64,000 nucleotides of DNA from Rhododendron vialii (Eukaryota; Streptophyta; Magnoliopsida; Ericales; Ericaceae). The translations under genes and the position numbers were made by a program. The stretch is from NCBI RefSeq assembly GCF_030253575.1, contig NC_080561.1, positions 36,682,064 to 36,746,063 on the forward strand, read 5' to 3'. The number at the start of each line of letters is the position of its first letter. Position 1 is the first letter of the stretch. This document shows positions 58,271-64,000 of the stretch, piece after piece. The notes beneath the pieces were generated by a model. It saw only the letters and a program-made list of their open reading frames with translations, searched no databases and had not been told where the DNA came from.

Positions 58271-58454
58271 GTGTTGTGCCGAGGTGGGGCACAACATCCA
58301 GGTCATCCGTTCGGCAATCTAACAGTCTAGATCTCATCCCCACCGTGCAGCATCCGAGCCGTTCATTGCCGAGATAAAATCTGAAGCGTTGAATTGCCGA
58401 ACGGACGGCCGAGATGGAGGCACAAAACGGTGCTGTGCCCCCTCGGCACAACAC
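58271..58454. mobile_element. Hairpin MITE with GTGTTGTGCCGAGG ends
   Basis: GTGTTGTGCCGAGGTGGGGC on the left is inverted on the right as GCCCCCTCGGCACAACAC. CCGTTCGGCAATC and GAATTGCCGAACGG form an inner inverted pair. No target duplication was resolved. Confidence 0.6.
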
Positions 58455-59438
58455 TATCGTCTGTTCCAATTTTCAGTGACTCCAAAGTTTGGAACGTTCA
58501 ACCTTTCTAACATTTGATCTTGCGACCTGTTAGAGCTCAAGTCATTAAACATCTCGATCTCTCATTCAATTCGGCAAAACCCCTTGGGTTCGAGTATCAC
58601 TGTTACTAGTACTATAATTGTAGTGAAAGGGAATACCAGAATTAAGGAAGGTGACTGATATGGGGATGTTTACGAAAAAGAAAGAAACCCTTCATTAATT
58701 ACAAGGGGCCGTGGGTAGCCAATAAAGATGTGTAGCATTTCAAAGAAGTAAAAGTATGTTTCGATTAACTCGGTGTCTGGGTCGGTTTTTACATTTATCT
58801 TTAACAATTTCGGTGTCCTGAAATTAACGACTGCACAAACCTCTAGTGGTCCAACAATTTCTCTTTTTTTGCAATCAAGTTAAGCATGCGAGCTTGGAAA
58901 GTGAGCTTCTTATTTGTTGTCATGCCCCTGCTCAAAAACTCCTCAGGGTTTGCAAAGATGCATTAATATTATCCTTGTCTACTCCATTGCAGCATATATG
59001 GAAAACAAATGAAAATCTGACAGAAATGCTCTCTTCGATCATAAGTACAAAATTTGTATAAGAACAGCTTAATTTTCTACAAAATAGAGGATACAAATCC
59101 TGAAAGGAAAGCCAAATCCTCCAAGGGATAATTAATTAACCACATAATCACAAAACGTAGCCACTTATAGTAATTATTTTACACCACCAACAGTTATATA
59201 CCTCTAATATAGGTGAAATTATTCAGTAGTCCGATAGCTCGTATTACTTTACAACCACACATTCTCGTAAAATTCACGACTAAGTGTATAAACATCTTAT
59301 GAATATGTGGTTTTGAAATGGCCGAGCGGTGGACTCCTGAATAATTACTCCCAAAATATTTCCTCAAATCCGTTAAGACAGACAGGGAACTCGTGCTTAC
59401 AACAACCGTCGTTATTATTTACGTAATCAACAGCTTTC

Positions 59439-61328
59439 TTAACGAGACCGTAACGGCCGCGAATGCGACGAGTTTGAAGTAGACGACAATGACGAAGAAC
59501 TCCCCGACCCAGCACCTCCGAAGAACAGATCCGACAGGTAATTCCCCACATCCTCAGGGGCATATCTGACCAAATCCCTCTCCCCCCTCCACACCGCCCT
59601 GTTCGCGTCGTAGAACTCCCTGTACGCCCCGACGACCTTCCTCGCTATCGAAACCTTGATCTCGTCGCGGAGCTTGCTATCCTGCACGACGCACACCGAC
59701 TGCTTACGGTGCGCCTGCTCGAAACTCGTATTGAATCTCCTGAAGCACTCCTTCGCTTTCGCGACGGGCATCGCCGCCGTCGGATCCTCCGGCAGGGACC
59801 CGATGACGCCGCCCCATCCCAGCCGCTCGTAGTTCGCCGCGAATTGCTTGACCTTGGCCTCGTGACTAGCCACCCACTCGTCGCCGAGCAAGTACTTGAC
59901 GTTGGACGTGCGGACCCTGTTGACGATGTGCTGGAGGTTGTTGGCTAGAAAGAGGTAAGAGAGAGAGACTTCCTTGTGATGCTTCGCTTTGCCGTCGAGT
60001 TTGCACAACAGGACGAGGATCAGCCACGCGAACCGGAGGGAGATCGCCGGCTCCGGGAAGTCGTCGGAGTAGGACGTGTCGAAGTAGGACTCCGGCAAGG
60101 AAGACTTCGACGGCGGGGGGTGGCCGGCGAGGATGTCGGCCAGCACGTTGCTGTAATCGGCCAGGAGCGTGACGTAATCCGTGACGCGCACGGTCAGCGG
60201 GTGTACGCCGCCGCCTGGTACGGGAGATTTCGACGAGTCCTTGTGGATTGTTGCTTCGAACTCGGTGAGCATGGCTCGTACTGACTCGCCGAGTCTGATG
60301 AGGGAAGCGATGGCCTGCGACAGGACGGCCGACGTGGACTCGAACGAGAAGATTGACTCGATGTCAGGCCACTGACCGGAGATCGCCGTGTACATGTCGA
60401 GTAACCGGAACACTTTTTCCGGCGAGTCTTTCTTCTTTCCGATCTTGGCCACGGGTTCCGGGAATCCGAACAGGATCTGGGCGCCTTCTCTGGTGATCTC
60501 GGCGAAGCACGACTCCCGGATGGAGTCCGAGGCGGCGAAGACGTGGTCGCAGAGGATTCTCTCCCCGTTGAAGAGCGTCTTCACGGCGATCTTCACGCCG
60601 CTCAACCAGTTGTTGATCCTCAACTCCAATGAGTTCCAATCCATCTTTTGGATGTGAGACGAACTCATTTTCTCAACTCCGAGCTTGTATATGCCTTCGT
60701 CGACGATCGATTTTCGTATTATTTTGTATATCTTCACGCACTCTTTGGCGTAACCGGAGGATATCATGCACTCCGCGATGGCTCTCAAATCAGCCATGGC
60801 GACGTTGGACACGTCCTCGACTTCCGAGATCGATTCGCCAGCAACCCGAATGTCGTCCTCGGCCAGGACGTCCTCGTCCTCGTAGTCCGACAAGCTGGAT
60901 AGCGTGGAGGCGCGAGACGACCTGGCCGAGACGGACTCCGGATCCAGGTGAGCTCGGTTCATCGACAAGATCTGGTAAAACTCCTTCTGAAGCCGCTTCA
61001 TGGCGACCTCCATCAGGCACTGGCCGCGGACGAGCTTCTCCGAGTTGGCGTCCTCGGCGACCAGCGAGTGCATGCATCTCTGCAGCTCGTTGACGCACCT
61101 GATGAAGTCCCTGGCTTCCCTCCGGTTCTCGTAGAAGAGGGAGGTGACCCTGGCGTACGAGGAAGCGTCCGAGTTCCATTTCCCAATAACAGATTCCGAG
61201 ATCGTCAGGATCCGCTCCATGGACGCGTCGGATGAAATCCGCGCCGGGGTGGATGGATAATTCTGAGACAAGGAAGACGCGGATGCCTTGGACGAAAAGA
61301 ACAAGCTTCTCATCCCTTTTCTCGGCAT
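59439..61328 (-). CDS. EXO70 exocyst subunit, EXO70H-like, 629 aa
   Basis: Single exon on the minus strand. EXO70 proteins bind membrane phosphoinositides and other exocyst subunits to tether secretory vesicles at the plasma membrane. The N-terminus MPRKGMRSLFF is typical of several plant EXO70H members. A helical N-terminal region (residues ~36-215) with an acidic linker (SDYEDEDVLAEDD, 147-159) precedes the conserved Exo70 domain (about 235-600). The domain begins ELRINNWLSGVKIAVKTLFN and includes TDYVTLLADYSNVLADIL and later VSLSYLFLANNLQHIVNRVR. The tail is Gly/Ser-rich (GGAGSGSSSSLSSTSNSS) and ends in basic residues. No introns, as usual for this subfamily. The coding sequence is far richer in G+C than the flanks, which produces long antisense open frames that are not genes. 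I cannot assign the exact H paralogue. Confidence 0.93.
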   Translation of the reverse strand: MPRKGMRSLFFSSKASASSLSQNYPSTPARISSDASMERILTISESVIGKWNSDASSYARVTSLFYENRREARDFIRCVNELQRCMHSLVAEDANSEKLVRGQCLMEVAMKRLQKEFYQILSMNRAHLDPESVSARSSRASTLSSLSDYEDEDVLAEDDIRVAGESISEVEDVSNVAMADLRAIAECMISSGYAKECVKIYKIIRKSIVDEGIYKLGVEKMSSSHIQKMDWNSLELRINNWLSGVKIAVKTLFNGERILCDHVFAASDSIRESCFAEITREGAQILFGFPEPVAKIGKKKDSPEKVFRLLDMYTAISGQWPDIESIFSFESTSAVLSQAIASLIRLGESVRAMLTEFEATIHKDSSKSPVPGGGVHPLTVRVTDYVTLLADYSNVLADILAGHPPPSKSSLPESYFDTSYSDDFPEPAISLRFAWLILVLLCKLDGKAKHHKEVSLSYLFLANNLQHIVNRVRTSNVKYLLGDEWVASHEAKVKQFAANYERLGWGGVIGSLPEDPTAAMPVAKAKECFRRFNTSFEQAHRKQSVCVVQDSKLRDEIKVSIARKVVGAYREFYDANRAVWRGERDLVRYAPEDVGNYLSDLFFGGAGSGSSSSLSSTSNSSHSRPLRSR

Positions 61329-61505
61329 GTATATAGCTCGATCAGTTCAGTTGCAGTGTCGAACTAATAAGCAACAAAACAAAGAAAAGACGGAGCAGAA
61401 GAGAGGTACTTAACACACTTGGTGTTAGTGTATGTATTTTTTGAGCTAGCAAACGCTAAAGAGCGCTAATAATATGGTTGGGGACAATATGGGGTGAAGG
61501 AGGGG

Positions 61506-61513
61506 TATATATA
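61506..61513 (-). promoter_or_regulatory. Putative TATA box of the EXO70 gene
   Basis: On the minus strand CTCTATATATACCCC lies about 180 bp upstream of the ATG at 61328, implying a 5' UTR of about 150 bases. It is the only clear TATA-like motif within 300 bp upstream. Confidence 0.5.
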
Positions 61514-61816
61514 GAGGAGGGTGGCAGTTTTAACAGTGGGGAAGGAAAAGGTAAAAAACTTGTGGGGTTGAAGAATAATGCATGGGGCATATGGTGTGTG
61601 GGTTTGGACTTTTTCGGGTCTTAAAAAAAGAAAAAAGACCCGGGGATTTGGTTGACTCGACTCTACGCGGTGCACGTGTCAACGGATGACGTGATTTCCT
61701 TGGTTGCCAAACATGATTATCAAAACGACTGTTTGGCTGAGGAAGTTTTACGTGGTAGTTACTCGAAAGTCCATACCTCTCTCCTTCTTGGAAAAAGTAC
61801 CTTTGCCTCCGGTTCG

Positions 61817-62042
61817 GGAGATTTTTCGGTGCCGGATGTATACCATGACCCTCGACGTGGTGTATCCGAGCGGTTCAAAAGTATATTGGACGGTTTGGAT
61901 TGAAATATTCTCTCTCCTCTTACTCTTACACTCTCTCTCATTTTTTTTTCTCTAAATTCGAGCCGTCCAAAACCGAAATGGACGGCCTTGATGCACCGAG
62001 CGGGCACCACGTGGTACCCGCTCGGCACTGAAAAATTTCTCC
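61817..62042. mobile_element. MITE (family of 24441-24673)
   Basis: The left end GGAGATTTTTCGGTGCCGG and the right end, reverse-complemented as GGAGAAATTTTTCAGTGCCG, are imperfect inverted repeats. CCAAACCG/CGGTTTGG-like inner blocks and a CT-rich centre are shared with the 24-kb copy. It lies about 300 bp upstream of the EXO70 TATA-like motif. Confidence 0.65.
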
Positions 62043-62413
62043 TCTGGTTCTGTCCATGCACCTGAAAAATGATTCAGTGCACCTTGGAGTAGTAACTACA
62101 TATGTGCACGAGAGCTGCTAACTACACAAACAAATTGGATCCGGGGGAGTTCTGTGCACCATCCAGACCATTTATTTCTACAATTAATGGTCCATAGTTA
62201 AACTTTTTCTTGAATTTTTTTTTTAAAAAAAAATTGAACCATCCATAATACTTTTGGACGATTGAGATTTCATGACACCGTGCTACACACCTACTGCCCA
62301 GCATGCCCCCTGGTTGGACAAAGTGACACTGATTTTATGCACAGTGTGGGGGCCATTATGGGTTCCACACAAAAAAATATATGTCTATTGTGTGTACATT
62401 CCGTTAAAAAATA

Positions 62414-62712
62414 TACTTTCTCCACCCCTAAATTGCTGGTCCTTCTTTTTCTTTTATAAATGTCCCAAAAAGAATGTCCGCTTTGAAAAGTCAACGTAAA
62501 AAGTTGTGTAACATTGCTCTTTTCACCCTTTTTCTTACATAAACGGTCATGTCAAGCATAAAGTAAGAGCAAATTGAAAAAGCTAATACCAATTATATAT
62601 TTCATCATTCTTTCCATAAAAACTCGTGGTATTATTATAAATTTCATCATTCTTTCTATAAAAACTCGCTTCTTCGAGAGTTAGGAACATGCTAATTAGA
62701 ACGGAGGAAGTA
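62414..62712. mobile_element. Decayed Stowaway MITE
   Basis: The left TACTTTCTCCACCCCTAAATT and right AATTAGAACGGAGGAAGTA ends are imperfect inverted repeats with TA borders. The interior repeats TTTCATCATTCTTTC(C/T)ATAAAAACTCG twice. Confidence 0.6.
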
Positions 62713-63067
62713 TATGTCTATTAAGCACGCTCACCTTGAATCAAAATCCTAGTCCGTCCACGGAATGATTTGGACAAGCATTATCGTAGAAAGGATCACT
62801 CCGGTTAATTTCCAAGAAACCATGCAAAAGCTGTCGTTTTGTTTTGAGAAATTCTAAAAAGCAGATGGTACTAACGTAAGCAGACAGCTCATGGCAGAGA
62901 GAATTGGGTCTAACCCTATGTCATCAGTGACGAAACATTTTCTATTTACTAATTAAAGCTACTCCTAGTTAAATAAAGTTTTAGTGAAAAGTCAATTTAT
63001 CTAAAATTATTTTATTTCTGTTTCCCATGTTTATGGGGCTCTTTCATTCACATTCCCCTTTGATTAG

Positions 63068-63537
63068 ACCTGGGTAACGGGTCGTGTCAAGTCTTATTCG
63101 TGTCACAAACCATCCAATCCGAATTTGATCCATTTAGAATTCGTATTTTCAAGTCGTGTAATTTTTTGTGTTTCGTGTCAGAAATGTTTAACCTTAACCC
63201 GATAATTTCGTATTCGGTTCGTGTTGTGTTATCATGTTCGTTACACAACTCTATATAGAATTATGGATATACCATATATTAATAATAATCTATTGTATTA
63301 TATATATAGAGTTCCCATCTTATAAGGACGTCCTTATAAGGACCTCATTGATCCCGATCGGATTTCTATTGTAACCGTGTTGATCGTATCAATTTCATGT
63401 CTCGCGTGTTCAACCCGAACCCGACCTATTTAGAATTCGTGTTCTCGAATCGTGTCATTTTCGTATTTCGTGTTAGAAAAGCTCAATCCTAACCCGCTAA
63501 CTTTGTGTCCGATTCGTATCGTGTTTCGTGTTCATTA
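63068..63537. repeat. Pair of ~150-bp direct repeats next to the Copia LTR
   Basis: Both copies (about 63070-63240 and 63395-63537) carry ATTTAGAATTCGT, CGTGTCA(T/G)...TTTCGTGT and TTAACCCGATAA/TAACCCGCTAA blocks, offset by about 296 bp. The intervening sequence has CTTATAAGGACGTCCTTATA, a perfect palindrome. The nature of the element is unclear. Confidence 0.55.
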
Positions 63538-63738
63538 TGCTAGAATTAAGGATATGATTTGGTCAATATTTGATTTGGTCAATATCTTTAATTGTGTAAT
63601 CTTATTTTATGCCGTAGTTGTAGAATATTTTCATGTAATCTTGTATTCTTTCCTTGTTAATATTTGTACTATATATATTGTACAACTACGATGAATGGAA
63701 TTATCAGAAAATTACTCCACAATTGTGTTTATTTTTCA
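63538..63738 (+). mobile_element. 5' LTR of a Copia retrotransposon
   Basis: A ~201-bp segment starts TGCTAGAATTAAGG and ends GTTTATTTTTCA, immediately before a primer-binding site. It contains a TATATATATTG promoter-like stretch near 63672. The 5' TG and 3' CA fit an LTR. The 3' copy lies outside the window, so the left border is inferred. Confidence 0.65.
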
Positions 63739-63752
63739 TGGTATCAGAGCCA
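63739..63752 (+). promoter_or_regulatory. Primer-binding site, initiator-Met tRNA
   Basis: TGGTATCAGAGCC follows the LTR directly and complements the 3' end of plant initiator methionine tRNA. This site is used by most plant Copia elements to prime reverse transcription. Confidence 0.9.
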
Positions 63753-63862
63753 CCTTCAATCTCCTTTTCTTAAACTCTAGGAATTGAAGTAGGTCCTGTA
63801 TTCACAATTGTTGGTGTTTCTGTTCATATCATTCCGCTGCAAAATTTTCTTTTAGTGCCACC

Positions 63863-64000
63863 ATGACAGAAGTAAGTGGTGCTAAATCACCAAAGAAGAA
63901 CGAATCTTCGACTATTGTGTCTGGTCTCCATATGCAGGAAACATCCTCTCTCATCACTCCGGAACGGCTGGACGGTACCAATTATGTGGAGTGGCCTTTG
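63863..64000 (+). CDS. Copia gag/polyprotein N-terminus (cut by the window edge)
   Basis: An open frame of 46 codons begins MTEVSGAKSPKKNES, 111 bases after the primer-binding site, and runs to the end of the window. The motif RLDGTNYVEW near its end is the conserved LxGxNYxxW start of the Copia gag domain. With an intact LTR, primer site and open frame, the element may be young, but only its first 463 bases are visible. Confidence 0.85.
   Translation, partial: MTEVSGAKSPKKNESSTIVSGLHMQETSSLITPERLDGTNYVEWPL

Larger units (their letters stand above)
55632..59438. other. Intergenic region with palindromic elements
   Basis: The first part is probably 3' UTR of the pectate lyase gene. No further gene is supported. 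The region holds a large inverted element with a nested Stowaway (57031-57620), a third partial arm (57640-57770) and a short GC-richer hairpin (58271-58454). The stretch 58480-59438 looks like decayed SINE sequence plus the EXO70 3' region, and 55900-57000 shows nothing I can name. Confidence 0.5.
61514..63537. other. Intergenic region up to the Copia LTR
   Basis: No gene is seen. It should contain the EXO70 promoter at its left end. It also holds a MITE (61817-62042), a decayed Stowaway (62414-62712) and a pair of ~150-bp direct repeats (63068-63537). Confidence 0.5.

Noticed and set aside
59315..59345. tRNA-like A box (ATGGCCGAGCGGTGG) suggesting a tRNA-Ser/Leu gene
   Set aside because: No anticodon stem, T loop or GGTTCGA B box follows at the right distance. 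It is at best a fragment.
59709..61235. Several long plus-strand frames opposite EXO70, up to 154 codons
   Set aside because: They are antisense by-products of the G+C-rich EXO70 coding sequence.

Overview
The window is nuclear DNA of a flowering plant, most likely a woody eudicot. This rests on GT-AG introns in plant-specific gene families, an AT-rich background full of plant-type MITEs and SINEs, many (CT)n/(GA)n microsatellites, and the start of a Copia retrotransposon. An Ericales-like origin is possible, but I cannot settle it from sequence alone. I see no bacterial operon, CRISPR array, phage or organellar block.

I can support six host protein-coding genes. From left to right: (1) 3088-17372 (+), an 18-exon gene for a 706-residue coiled-coil protein of a conserved plant family with no known function; (2) 21374-22402 (+), a single-exon MAKR/BKI1-like membrane-associated kinase regulator; (3) 30537-35244 (-), a 3-exon ankyrin/PGG membrane protein resembling the At5g02620 type, 542 residues; (4) 41467-45455 (-), a 4-exon ITN1-type ankyrin/PGG protein, 631 residues, with an unusual 4 x 18-residue N-terminal repeat; (5) 48481-55631 (+), a 5-exon family 1 pectate lyase-like protein, 376 residues, with no visible signal peptide; (6) 59439-61328 (-), an intronless EXO70 exocyst subunit of the H-like type, 629 residues. 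A possible last exon of an upstream gene lies at 48-101. Exon joins were worked out by hand from splice sites and reading-frame phase, and every join keeps the frame open.

The space between genes and much of the introns is mobile-element debris, often nested. Clear target-site duplications support several calls. There is a MULE-type palindromic element (47011-47814, 9-bp TSD), a hAT MITE (39870-40337, 8-bp TSD) inside a Harbinger MITE (39720-40402, TTA TSD), a Tourist/Harbinger MITE inside a Stowaway MITE (8448-8939), and another Harbinger MITE (34240-34824, TAA TSD) carrying a SINE. Other elements are several tRNA-derived SINEs, a TRIM-like mini-retrotransposon inside a pectate lyase intron, a decayed Helitron 3' end, and a Copia element that starts at 63538 and runs off the right edge.

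The genes do not form an obvious pathway. Several act at the plasma membrane or cell periphery: the kinase regulator, two ankyrin membrane proteins and the exocyst subunit. The two ankyrin genes look like an old tandem duplication. The most notable individual observations are a 67-bp tandem duplication that copies a splice acceptor in gene 1, the coding minisatellite in the ITN1-type gene, and the hairpin-of-hairpins structure at 47 kb, whose core recurs at 57 kb. I found nothing I could defend as a wholly new biological system.
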